Source: Roseivirga sp. (GTDB taxonomy: Bacteria; Bacteroidota; Bacteroidia; Cytophagales; Cyclobacteriaceae). Taken from it: a stretch of DNA of 64,000 bases. Of this stretch, positions 47,155 through 55,698 are shown in pieces. Location of the stretch: positions 1 through 64,000 of the forward strand of contig JAJCYM010000081.1 of NCBI GenBank assembly GCA_029262895.1, in the 5' to 3' direction. The notes beneath the pieces are model-generated. The model was given only the letters and a program-made list of their open reading frames with translations, did not search any database and was not told where the DNA came from. Position 1 is the first letter of the stretch. Each line of letters starts with the position of its first letter. Made by a program: the position numbers and the translations under genes.

Positions 47155-48396
47155 ATGAAACGAAGGTCAATACTGTATATCGGACTCTACTTATTATGCA
47201 GCACAATTGCCGTTGGGCAATCATTAAGCAAAGGAGAGCTAAAATACCTTAACAAGAAGGCAGTTGATGTTGATTTAGATTCGGATTATGCCAATGGCGA
47301 TTGGAGCTCTTTTCTTAAGAGGGTAAAGAATAAGCGAATTATCATGCTTGGTGAGCACAATCATGGTTCCAATGAAGTCTTTCTTGCAAGAAATGATCTG
47401 ATTAAATCGCTGCATAAGAACCTTGGCTTTGATGTTGTCCTTTTTGAAGCGGGAATAGGTGAGCTGGCTTCTGTTGATCACTTCAGAGATGAACTGAGCA
47501 CGGCACAAATGACACATGGATTTTTCGGTATCTGGACGAATCAAGCTTTCAGAGACCTTATGAAATACGTTAAAACAAACGATTTAAGTGTGGCGGGTTT
47601 CGATGTTCAACGATCGGGTCGGTCATTTAACAAGCTTCTCAAAGCCCAGGCTGACAAATACAATATCGAATCTACTCACCATGATCAACTTGAGGAGCGT
47701 TTTTCAGTTATAGCCAATAAATTATCGACCAGTAGTAAGACGCCTTATGATTCCTTGGAGCCCCCTACTCAAAAGCTGATTGCTGACTATCAATTGCTCT
47801 ATGATCAATTGGACAAGGGTTTGATGGATGATGATCAGCTGTTATTGCTAACAAAAAAGACCTTGCTAAATCGCATTAAATTTCTCGAACTCAGGTTGGA
47901 GTTTTTCAAAAACAAAAATTGGCGTCAGCGTTTTGGTGATAGAGACAAGGCCATGGCAAGTAACCTCGAATGGCTTCTGGAAAATGTTTATAAGGACAAG
48001 AAAGTAATTGTGGTTGGTCATAACTATCACATTGCAAAATCGAATGACAAAGAAATTGTCATGGGCCAGCTTCTAATGGACAAATATGCCTCACAGATCT
48101 ATTCCATAGGCATTTACGGTGGCAGCGGAACTTATAATGGGAATTCGGGAGAAGCCAAGAGCACAGACGCTCCCGATCCTGATCATTTGGATATCAAGCA
48201 TGTTATTCAACAATTGCAAGGCAAGGGTCATTATCTGGATTTTCCAAAACGATCCGAAAAAGGAAGTAATTGGCTTTTTAATCAAATAGTCATTAACGAT
48301 TCTTTTATAGACCTCAATGGATCAAAGCAATTGATACTTGCGAAACATTTTGATGGTGTTTTGTTGGTGGATAAAGTATCTCCTCCTGTCAACTGA
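47155..48396 (+). CDS. Erythromycin-esterase-family protein, exported
   Basis: 413 residues from the ATG at 47155, directly before a signal peptide (RRSILYIGLYLLCSTIAVGQ); the frame to 47104 adds 17 unlikely residues. EreA/SuccB-like motifs: IIMLGEHNHGSNEVFLARNDLI with the conserved Glu and His, LFEAGIGELASVDHFRDEL, VAGFDVQRSG, VVGHNYHIAK. Some relatives hydrolyse macrolide lactones; most are uncharacterised hydrolases. Resistance function cannot be concluded from sequence. Confidence 0.88.
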   Translation: MKRRSILYIGLYLLCSTIAVGQSLSKGELKYLNKKAVDVDLDSDYANGDWSSFLKRVKNKRIIMLGEHNHGSNEVFLARNDLIKSLHKNLGFDVVLFEAGIGELASVDHFRDELSTAQMTHGFFGIWTNQAFRDLMKYVKTNDLSVAGFDVQRSGRSFNKLLKAQADKYNIESTHHDQLEERFSVIANKLSTSSKTPYDSLEPPTQKLIADYQLLYDQLDKGLMDDDQLLLLTKKTLLNRIKFLELRLEFFKNKNWRQRFGDRDKAMASNLEWLLENVYKDKKVIVVGHNYHIAKSNDKEIVMGQLLMDKYASQIYSIGIYGGSGTYNGNSGEAKSTDAPDPDHLDIKHVIQQLQGKGHYLDFPKRSEKGSNWLFNQIVINDSFIDLNGSKQLILAKHFDGVLLVDKVSPPVN

Positions 48397-48442
48397 CTCT
48401 CGTTGTTAATGGAGTGGTGATAGATAAAAGGAAGATCTATGA

Positions 48443-48946
48443 TTATCCTTGATTAGCCTTTTTATGTAAGTATAAGCTAACCCGGCCAATTTCAATTACT
48501 GAACCCACTGGTAATGTTGTTCCTAAGGTGAGAGTAATCTTAAGCCCTTTGTCGGACCAATTTGGATTTTTACTCAATTGACTCAACAACTGACTTACTT
48601 CAAGGATACGGTGCTGTCCACTGTCGTCATGTTCCAGACCTGCTGTGGAACTGGTTTCAATTCCGTAAAGTCCAAGAGCACCGGCATAATTGTCCTGTTT
48701 GGGCTTTTCACCCTCGGCTAAATTGAGGTAAACTTCAATAACCGGAGGAACGCCCTTACCCGTTATTTTTTCAAAGTGTAAGCAAAGATCATATTCTTCT
48801 ATGGAAGTCTTTGATGCCAGTTCTTGCAAAAGAGTTTTTGTGACCGAGTCTGGCAAGTAGCTAAGCGTAATCTCATGAATATCGGAACTCAGGCTCAGAT
48901 CGATATTATCTGCCGCGATAAGTCGAGATGATACATAGTCTGCCAT
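48443..48946 (-). CDS. Stand-alone paralogue of the tyrosinase C-terminal domain
   Basis: 167 residues. From about 55 to 160 it aligns with the last 120 residues of the tyrosinase at 49844: LHFEKITGKGVPPVIEVYLN versus LHFENITGTGVPPAYDVYLN, DSGQHRILEVSQLLSQL versus GSGQHYALDVSELMSQL, and IGRVSLYL versus VGRISLYS. In plant and bacterial polyphenol oxidases such C-terminal beta-sandwiches shield the active site. A free copy could act as an in-trans cap or chaperone (inference). Follows the DUF2182 gene by 91 bp. Confidence 0.8.
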   Translation of the reverse strand: MADYVSSRLIAADNIDLSLSSDIHEITLSYLPDSVTKTLLQELASKTSIEEYDLCLHFEKITGKGVPPVIEVYLNLAEGEKPKQDNYAGALGLYGIETSSTAGLEHDDSGQHRILEVSQLLSQLSKNPNWSDKGLKITLTLGTTLPVGSVIEIGRVSLYLHKKANQG

Positions 48947-48999
48947 TGGAGAAACCTTTTGTACTTTCTTATTGATCTAAAGTAGAACCAAAATTCTTT

Positions 49000-49034
49000 A
49001 ATAAGAACAGGAATAGCGTTTTCCTGTACTTATT
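49000..49034 (-). terminator. Imperfect hairpin after DUF2182 gene
   Basis: AATAAGAACAGGAA at 49000-49013 pairs with TTCCTGTACTTATT at 49021-49034 (one mismatch), loop 7 nt, starting 4 bp after the stop at 49038. It is followed on the minus strand by a short T stretch. Probably a terminator or attenuator lowering transcription into 48443. Confidence 0.5.
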
Positions 49035-49037
49035 ACC

Positions 49038-49847
49038 TTAGAGCAAATCTACAAGAATGAACCCTAACGCCAGCATTCCCCAGGCGTAGCTGAGCATTTT
49101 GCTTTGATGTGGAAGCCGATAGCGTTGATAGATAAGAAGTACTGTAACAACAAGCATGGTCAGGGTGTCGTGATGGGCCAGCATCAAAGCTACCATGGGA
49201 GCCCAGCAAGTCCGAATGCAAACCAAGGCTGTTTTTGCTCCAAATTGTAGACTGTCTGCATATGTGTGCCAACCCTGGATCCGTATGGGCATGGTGCGCG
49301 CGCATGCAGTCATTGTCTTGCACCTTGATGGCAGCCAAACCAATGTTGCGGCCAATAAAAAGGCGGAAGCAGCGATGAGATTATTACTGAGCGCAAAAGT
49401 ATCAGCGAGCAGTTGGGACAGGTATGGCAGCAGTATTGAAAACAACACTCCTGCCACGGTCCATATTAGCGTATAGCCCAAAAGGAGAATGGCTATACTG
49501 GCCTCCCTTCTTTTCCGCTGAACAGAAAAAGCAACATGACGAATTTGTTCATTCAATACAGGAAACATCATGGCCACCACCATAAGCATCCAGGCTCCTA
49601 AGCCACCACTTATGGTCATAGCTAGGTTAGAAAGTGTATTGGTGGAAACCATCGATTGATGTTCATGGCTCATTGAATTGCCTGCTGCCATTCCAAATTC
49701 TAAACTCACGAGTAACCAAAGCCAAACCAATCCACTGAGTGCCCATGCCCACCATTCCGGAGATAACATAAGCCATAAGCGTATTTGCTTTTTGTAATGG
49801 GACACCCTCCGAAACGGAAACTCAACACTGTCTAAGTGTATTCTCAT
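49038..49847 (-). CDS. DUF2182 integral membrane protein
   Basis: 269 residues with about six membrane helices (ALSGLVWLWLLVSLEFGMA, MLMVVAMMFPVLNEQIRHV, and others). DUF2182 proteins are annotated as putative metal-binding membrane proteins; here MAAGNSMSHEHQSM and MMFPVLNEQIRHV offer Met and His ligands. The 4-bp overlap with the tyrosinase gene (49844-49847) suggests it helps the copper enzyme, for example in copper delivery or export (inference). Confidence 0.82.
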   Translation of the reverse strand: MRIHLDSVEFPFRRVSHYKKQIRLWLMLSPEWWAWALSGLVWLWLLVSLEFGMAAGNSMSHEHQSMVSTNTLSNLAMTISGGLGAWMLMVVAMMFPVLNEQIRHVAFSVQRKRREASIAILLLGYTLIWTVAGVLFSILLPYLSQLLADTFALSNNLIAASAFLLAATLVWLPSRCKTMTACARTMPIRIQGWHTYADSLQFGAKTALVCIRTCWAPMVALMLAHHDTLTMLVVTVLLIYQRYRLPHQSKMLSYAWGMLALGFILVDLL

Positions 49848-51226
49848 GCACTATATAAGCTTATTCGACCAACTACTACCGAAGCATCTTCGGCAGGTGG
49901 TGAGTTTGGTTCTAAGTGAACGTCTAACTGCTCCTCCTTCCAATTTGGCAGTGTGCGAAGTTGACTCATTAATTCGCTAACGTCCAGTGCATAATGCTGT
50001 CCACTTCCCGAATGATGATCGCTAGGTGTCGAAGCTTCTTCTACACCAAAGAAGGCTAATGAGCCCGCATAATGGGCCTCTTTACCCCCATCATCATCTG
50101 GCACATTCAAGTAAACATCGTATGCCGGGGGAACACCGGTACCAGTTATGTTTTCAAAGTGCAAGAATGTCGATTCTGGTACTGGTGAAAATTCTTCAGC
50201 CGCCATAAATTTCATGCGCTTATTCCTGGGAGGTTGTAAGCCCAACCCTAGCCGCGTCTTTTTCGAGCTCAACGGCTGAGCCACATTGCTGGCTGCCACA
50301 ACTTCTAAAGGCATCTCATTTGGCGGTTCAATATCCGCAAGCATCCCTGTTTCAGGTACTGAGCTTGGCACACCTTGATATTCATAACCTGAAAGCAGGT
50401 TAGTCGTGTCTTCGACTTCGATGCATGTGAGCATTTGCACATTGCCGTCCTTGTCGTGAAAGTTAAAACCAAAGTTCAGCCAGGCAGCAATGCCGGGATT
50501 CGCTCTATTGCCCTGGTTAAGCCAAACCTGCCATAGTCGATCTATATTGGCATGGTGAAGCCAAAAAATTGGATCGAGTGCAGCTGTTCTTGGATCTCCC
50601 ATAGCTCCGCCTATCGCAACATGCACCATATCATGTGGAAGATGTTCCAGTCTACCATGGGTACGTCCGCTATGAGAAAATGCCGTTCTGGGGCCTCCGA
50701 AACCCAATTCGGATGTGATTCCGTCTCCGGTGTAGGGAAACACGCCCAATGCTCCAAGTGTAACATAATTTGCGGGGATCGTATCCGAATTTCTCTCGGA
50801 TATCCACAGGCCATTGGTACTGTTGGCTGGATCGGTAAATGCGGGTGGGATAGTGCGGGCATCTGGGTTGGTAGTGTCACTATAGTTCCAGAAAGGTAAT
50901 GACCAGTCAGCTGGCCCTCCCAAGTCCACAATAGTTTGCGCCACTATTTGTTCGAAATAGGCCAGGTACATTCTGTGCCAAGGCAGAAAATACCAGGAAC
51001 CATGCTGACATCGGTTCCAATAACTTCGCTGTTCACTTTCCGAGGGTAACGGTGCTGCACCTTGCCAAATTGGTAGATTCGCCTGAAATCCGTGCATGGC
51101 CCCCTGATAATTCCAACTGGTCGGATCAGTGGTGGGTCGGCTTTTCATTTCAACAACCGCTTTGGAATACCACTCAAGTGTCGTGTCACCTGCCGGGAGC
51201 TCATAAACATTTTTTCGTTCTCTCAT
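49844..51226 (-). CDS. Tyrosinase-family type 3 copper protein
   Basis: 460 residues. CuA ligands His45 (GAMHG), His75 (CQHGSWYFLPWHR) and His84; CuB ligands His198 and His202 (LPHDMVH) and His225 (DPIFWLHHANIDRLWQVW). The catalytic core is about 1-280. A linker and a C-terminal beta domain follow at about 340-460, which has a free paralogue at 48443. Reaction: oxidation of phenols and catechols to quinones. No signal peptide is visible. First gene of the tyrosinase-DUF2182 unit. Confidence 0.94.
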   Translation of the reverse strand: MRERKNVYELPAGDTTLEWYSKAVVEMKSRPTTDPTSWNYQGAMHGFQANLPIWQGAAPLPSESEQRSYWNRCQHGSWYFLPWHRMYLAYFEQIVAQTIVDLGGPADWSLPFWNYSDTTNPDARTIPPAFTDPANSTNGLWISERNSDTIPANYVTLGALGVFPYTGDGITSELGFGGPRTAFSHSGRTHGRLEHLPHDMVHVAIGGAMGDPRTAALDPIFWLHHANIDRLWQVWLNQGNRANPGIAAWLNFGFNFHDKDGNVQMLTCIEVEDTTNLLSGYEYQGVPSSVPETGMLADIEPPNEMPLEVVAASNVAQPLSSKKTRLGLGLQPPRNKRMKFMAAEEFSPVPESTFLHFENITGTGVPPAYDVYLNVPDDDGGKEAHYAGSLAFFGVEEASTPSDHHSGSGQHYALDVSELMSQLRTLPNWKEEQLDVHLEPNSPPAEDASVVVGRISLYSA

Positions 51227-51491
51227 CTTTGATCTGTCAGATTAGTCGGTTAATTATTTTAAGCCATGCTGCTGAGAGCTGCAATCAAGGAAGTTAATTA
51301 ATAAATAATAATTAAAAAATATAATTGATCTTTAGATTGTATCAAAAGCTAAAAAATAATAAAAAAGAGAGTAAACTGTGTTTTACTTATAATTCGCAAT
51401 CGACCATTCCCACAAAACCTTGGCAAGGTCATGTGACGTTTACTGTTAAGCCTAAGCTCTCGTTCCGTTCACGTTCCAGTTATGAGTGGCA

Positions 51492-54146
51492 CTACTCGTA
51501 CCGCAGCGTATTCACAGGGTTCCTACTTGCTGCCTTTAACGATTTAAAACCCACCGCTATAAGGGCCACAACGAGTGACATGATTCCGGCAGTTAAAAAG
51601 ACAGCGGGACCTATCTGTACCTGGTAGGCAAAATCCTGCAGCCATTGATCGAACAGGTAATAGCCTATGGGAGCAGCTAATAGAAATGAAGCCGTTATAG
51701 CCCACAGGAAGCGTTTACTTACCAGAGAGAACAAGGAAGCGGTTGAGGCACCTAACACCTTTCTTACGCCAATCTCCTTGGTTCTTTCTTGTACGGCAAA
51801 AGAAGCAAGCCCAAAAAGTCCCAAAAACGCTATAAAAACAGCCAGTATCGCAAAGTACTTGATGGCAGCTGAAAGCTTCTCCTCCTTCGCATACTGCGCT
51901 TCAATTTGCTCATCCAGAAACGAAAATTCAAAGGGCCAATTAAGCATGATGGAGGTCCAGGCAGCCTCAATTTTGTTCAAAGTATTGTGCAGGTCATTTG
52001 TATTGTTCAGTTTGATCACCACCTCGTTGCCTACACTGGATTTGTTTCTTCTAAACACACTGGGGACTATAGGATCATAAAGACTTTCGAAATTCGCATC
52101 TTCCAATACGCCAATGATGTTTAGTACTACTTCGGGCCTGGAGCCTCTGTGATAAGACAGCTTTTGCCCAATACTTTCCTCTACAGACCAGCCAAACTCC
52201 CTGGCAGCAGCGGCATTGATTAGAATGGCTGATTCGATATTTGTGTCAGAACTTTCATCAAAATTTCGACCTTCAATCAATTGAATATCAAACATTTCGT
52301 TGAACCCCTCACCGACCCATTTGACACCTAGTGAAAACATGTCCTCACTTCCTCCCCGGGTGATGCCAAATGATCCATTGAAGGATTTAGTGCCGGCCAC
52401 ATATCCCCGATTTACATTCTGGACTACTGGTAAGGCAGATAGCTGATTCTGAAGGACTCCAAAGTCTTTATGCCTTAGATACCGACTATGCTTTAGAATG
52501 ATCATTTCCGATTTATCAAAACCCAAGTCTTTATTTCTGAGCAAATCCAGCTGGTTGTTGATGACCAGAATACCAATGATCAGGAGGTTACAAACCATAA
52601 ATTGTCCGATAACCATGAACCGGCTAAACCGTTGTTTTGACCTCATCAGATTGAAAGTGTTTACTAGTCCCTGGATAGCACTGATACGTACAGCAGCCAT
52701 GGAGGGTCGCAGACTGGATAATAAGGCAATCACAACTACCAGGACAACAAACACGGACAAAAATGGCAGCTCTTCCAGCCTGATTGACAGCGATTTACCC
52801 ATAAATTGATTAAAGTATGGTAGCGTGACATTGGCAATGATCAGAGCGATTGTTGATGCAAGACTTACAAGAATGAGTGCTTCGGCAAGAAATTGCGAAA
52901 CCAGTTCTGTCTTTTTCGCTCCCATGACCTTGCGCAGGCCAACTTCTTTAAACCTCTTATTGGCTTGAGCCGAAGTGAGGTTGATAAAGTTGATACAGGC
53001 AATGACCAGGATAAGTATGGCAATGGCTCCCAGACCATAGAGCTGTACCATATTGCCATTGGCCCGAGCCTCATTCAATTTGTCAGAATTCAGATGAATA
53101 TCAAAAAGAGGTTGTACCTGAATTGAGAATTCGTCTTTTCCATCCTTATTCAAATGTTCCTCGGCAATCATCTGAAGCTTGTCCTCAAAAAGCGCAAGGT
53201 CTGTTCCCGGAGCCAGTAAGGCATAAGTCCAGACACCCAATGCATGATTCCAATCCCTTTCCAGATCATAAGAACCTTCCTCATCCCATCCCAACCACAT
53301 TTGTCGCTGCAGTTCCAGAGGAAGAAGGAAATCAAAAGTGATGTGAGAGTTTTGGGGAATGTCTTTTAGAAGGCCGGTAACAACAAGCTTATTATTGTTT
53401 TTGAAACGCATGGTCTTGCCCATGGGGTTTTCATGTCCAAAGTATTTGAGCGCCATTTTCTCTGTAAGCACTATACTCCTGGGGTCTGATAGAGCTGTTG
53501 CCGGATTGCCACTAATCCACTCAAAATCAAATATTTCGAAAACATCGGGTTCTGTGAAATACACACCCTGTTCAACCTGGTTTTGACCTTCATAGGCTAG
53601 CAATGGCGTATCTTCCGACCAATAGTAAAATCTGGTAATCTTATCGATCTCGGGGTAACTTTCTGCTATGGCTTGTTTTGCCGCGAATGGTAGTCTGGCA
53701 CTTTCTTGTGTGGTATTGGGAGATTCTTGTCTATGGCTAAGCCTGACCACATCCTTCCCTTTACTATTGAACCTGTCATAGGACAGTTCATCCTTGATAA
53801 ATAGGGCCATTAGCATCACTGCAGAGAGTGCTATGGCTAGTCCCATAACATTGATGGCAGAATAAGTCTTGTGCTTTCTCATTAATCGAAAGCCTATCTT
53901 GAGGTTATTGAAAAACATATTGAATGGGTTTAAGTGATGAAATACACCTCTCCTTTTAATGGCAAATGACTGGAGAAAGGTGAGCACATTGAAGAAATAC
54001 CAGAGGTTGGCCCTGAAGCGAGATCGGTGTTGCCTTTGCTCCTGGTAAAGCACAAGCATGTCTCCTTCTACCGCATCACAAAGTTCCTCACGGCAGAACC
54101 ACCGAAAAAACTTCATCATCCAACGAGGGGGTGAATGCTGACTCAT
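51492..54146 (-). CDS. Prefix-domain FtsX/MacB permease, PadR-linked
   Basis: 884 residues. A cytoplasmic prefix domain of about 75 residues (WFCREELCDAVEGDMLVLY) precedes the double MacB_PCD/FtsX permease, whose first helix is at about 95-117. Coupling segments are TSAQANKRFKEVGLRKVMGA and ERTKEIGVRKVLGA; the end is NPVNTLRYE. The gene overlaps the PadR gene by 4 bp, the usual arrangement for this class (permease prefix domain 2). Substrate unknown and no ATPase nearby. Confidence 0.93.
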   Translation of the reverse strand: MSQHSPPRWMMKFFRWFCREELCDAVEGDMLVLYQEQRQHRSRFRANLWYFFNVLTFLQSFAIKRRGVFHHLNPFNMFFNNLKIGFRLMRKHKTYSAINVMGLAIALSAVMLMALFIKDELSYDRFNSKGKDVVRLSHRQESPNTTQESARLPFAAKQAIAESYPEIDKITRFYYWSEDTPLLAYEGQNQVEQGVYFTEPDVFEIFDFEWISGNPATALSDPRSIVLTEKMALKYFGHENPMGKTMRFKNNNKLVVTGLLKDIPQNSHITFDFLLPLELQRQMWLGWDEEGSYDLERDWNHALGVWTYALLAPGTDLALFEDKLQMIAEEHLNKDGKDEFSIQVQPLFDIHLNSDKLNEARANGNMVQLYGLGAIAILILVIACINFINLTSAQANKRFKEVGLRKVMGAKKTELVSQFLAEALILVSLASTIALIIANVTLPYFNQFMGKSLSIRLEELPFLSVFVVLVVVIALLSSLRPSMAAVRISAIQGLVNTFNLMRSKQRFSRFMVIGQFMVCNLLIIGILVINNQLDLLRNKDLGFDKSEMIILKHSRYLRHKDFGVLQNQLSALPVVQNVNRGYVAGTKSFNGSFGITRGGSEDMFSLGVKWVGEGFNEMFDIQLIEGRNFDESSDTNIESAILINAAAAREFGWSVEESIGQKLSYHRGSRPEVVLNIIGVLEDANFESLYDPIVPSVFRRNKSSVGNEVVIKLNNTNDLHNTLNKIEAAWTSIMLNWPFEFSFLDEQIEAQYAKEEKLSAAIKYFAILAVFIAFLGLFGLASFAVQERTKEIGVRKVLGASTASLFSLVSKRFLWAITASFLLAAPIGYYLFDQWLQDFAYQVQIGPAVFLTAGIMSLVVALIAVGFKSLKAASRNPVNTLRYE

Positions 54147-54481
54147 ATTTTACCCCCCTCCCAAACTACTTTCGGTGCCGAACTCCACATTGAATTTCGC
54201 AACTCACGTGAAGCGTTGAGCACCTTCTTTCCGTCAACGGTAAGCTCATATAATCGCTTCTGTCTACCCCCTCTTTCAGCGGTTGCCTCCCCCATATAAG
54301 ATTTGAGATAGCCCTTATCTTCCAGCCTAATTAGTGATTTATGAACTGAGCTGAGTAAAGGATTGCGCCCGGCCTGCTTCTCTATTTCTGCTTTCACAGT
54401 CAAACCGTGTGCACTATCATGTACTATTGCAACAGTGAGCAAAACCAGTTCTTCAAATTCTCCGAGGTAATTGGTCTTCAT
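54143..54481 (-). CDS. PadR-family transcriptional regulator
   Basis: 112 residues of winged helix: LGEFEELVLLTVAIVHDSAHGLTVKAEIE, then SSVHKSLIRLEDKGYLKSYMGE, and wing GGRQKRLYELTVDGKKVL. PadR regulators repress membrane-stress and efflux genes. It is co-transcribed with the permease by a 4-bp overlap. A TCTAG-containing repeat, 54504-54519, lies 23-38 bp upstream and may be its operator. Its paralogue at 61316 heads an identical gene pair. Confidence 0.92.
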   Translation of the reverse strand: MKTNYLGEFEELVLLTVAIVHDSAHGLTVKAEIEKQAGRNPLLSSVHKSLIRLEDKGYLKSYMGEATAERGGRQKRLYELTVDGKKVLNASRELRNSMWSSAPKVVWEGGKI

Positions 54482-54503
54482 AATTTATTTGTTTCACCTT
54501 TGT

Positions 54504-54519
54504 CTCTAGAATACTCTAG
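54504..54519 (-). promoter_or_regulatory. Possible PadR operator
   Basis: CTCTAG at 54504-54509 and 54514-54519, 10 bp apart, one helical turn, immediately upstream of the padR-like start at 54481. Autoregulation is usual for PadR genes. Assignment rests on position only. Confidence 0.35.
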
Positions 54520-54590
54520 CTACTGAGAAAAGGTTGCGCAATAGTGAATATTTCTTTCACTTTTGTCTAAATTCTGTCTTTAACAGAAAA

Positions 54591-54621
54591 ATGAGATTTG
54601 CTTGTATTACTCAAATCTCAT
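54591..54621 (-). terminator. Rho-independent terminator after gluzincin lipoprotein gene
   Basis: ATGAGATTTG at 54591-54600 and CAAATCTCAT at 54612-54621, a perfect 10-bp stem with an 11-nt loop. Read on the minus strand it is followed by TTTTTCTGTT. It lies 80 bp past the stop at 54701 and separates that gene from padR. The opposite side also has a T-rich tail. Confidence 0.65.
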
Positions 54622-54700
54622 TGCTGTATTTTTTAACACTCACTAGTGTCTATATCTGGAAAAGAACCTGATAATTGTCCGGCCTTCCTAAAGGGGTTTT

Positions 54701-55621
54701 CTAATCCTCAAGATACCTTTCCATTAAAGCCCAAAAATTGTTTTTGAAGGTGGTCATGGTCATGCCAAAATGATTTCGGAATGCCGTATCTCTATCTACA
54801 CCAGCTCCTAAATCATCAAAGTAGGCCTTTAAATCTTCAAAGGAGGTACCATTGCCTTTTTCTTCGTCAAGAAGATACCTCACTGCCAATTCAAAAAAGC
54901 CGTAATATTCAGTAGTTGTATTGTTGCTGATAACTGAGGCAGGAAAGTCTCCCCATAATTTAATTTCAATCGGGTTTCCGCCACCCTCAACTGCTTTCAT
55001 TTTCTCTCGCCACTCTGCTAGTTGAGCAACAGTCTGTATTCTGTGGTTTCTAGCACCATAATTGGCAAAGCCCTCTCTCATCCATACTGCATTGGCCCAA
55101 CTATGGTCGAAAATGCCAATTATGAGAAATTCGACAACATGCGTTATCTCATGCTGAAATACTTTATGCCAGGTTTCATGATCTCCAAAAAAGTTTGGGC
55201 CATCTTTTGACCTCATGATTAAACCATCTCGATATGCCTCCGCCCTGTTGTATTGATCGTAGTTGGTTAATATGTGGATTTTACGATTGGGTTGTGTGCT
55301 TACGAACCTAAAATCAGAATCTTCTAATCCGAAGTTTGTCTTGATATCAAGGAAAGATTCTTCAGCCAGCCCTAATATGGTTTCTCGCCATGCCTGGCTG
55401 GATTTATCACTATAGACAATGAAGTTTTCTCCTTCTACGGAAGCCCCATCATGGAAAAGGCTAGGGCGAAAGCTAGTCCAGCTTCCTCCGAATTTTTGGG
55501 CCACTGATCCCGGTTCTTCCTCTTTTTCTTCAGGGATAGGTTCGGGCTCCTGACCTTTGCCTGAGCATTGGACGAAAATCAATGCCAACGCAATAAGCGT
55601 AAGTGATAACGTAGTCTTCAT
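54701..55621 (-). CDS. Gluzincin-type metallopeptidase-like lipoprotein
   Basis: 306 residues from the ATG at 55621, which opens on a lipoprotein signal with lipobox VQCS; the frame to 55642 adds seven residues. Central zinc motif HEITHVVEF (HExxH) with the third ligand likely in WMREGFANYGARNHR, as in M1/MA clan gluzincins. KVFQHEITHVVEF and YYGFFELAVRYLLDEE are typical of exported peptidase-MA-like proteins. It may trim envelope or extracellular proteins; substrate unknown. Confidence 0.8.
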   Translation of the reverse strand: MKTTLSLTLIALALIFVQCSGKGQEPEPIPEEKEEEPGSVAQKFGGSWTSFRPSLFHDGASVEGENFIVYSDKSSQAWRETILGLAEESFLDIKTNFGLEDSDFRFVSTQPNRKIHILTNYDQYNRAEAYRDGLIMRSKDGPNFFGDHETWHKVFQHEITHVVEFLIIGIFDHSWANAVWMREGFANYGARNHRIQTVAQLAEWREKMKAVEGGGNPIEIKLWGDFPASVISNNTTTEYYGFFELAVRYLLDEEKGNGTSFEDLKAYFDDLGAGVDRDTAFRNHFGMTMTTFKNNFWALMERYLED

Positions 55622-55698
55622 GCGACAATAACGACAGAGCACTTTATCGTTACAATAATTTCGAATCAGTAATCAGAATTTCACATGTTTATGTGAGT

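Noticed and set aside
47155-48396. Calling the erythromycin-esterase homologue an antibiotic-resistance gene
   Set aside because: The family is broad and mostly uncharacterised; sequence alone does not show macrolide hydrolysis.
51227-51491. AT-rich gap after the tyrosinase start with a 100-codon open frame
   Set aside because: The frame runs into the permease gene antisense and has no protein-like features; I see only AT-rich intergenic sequence.
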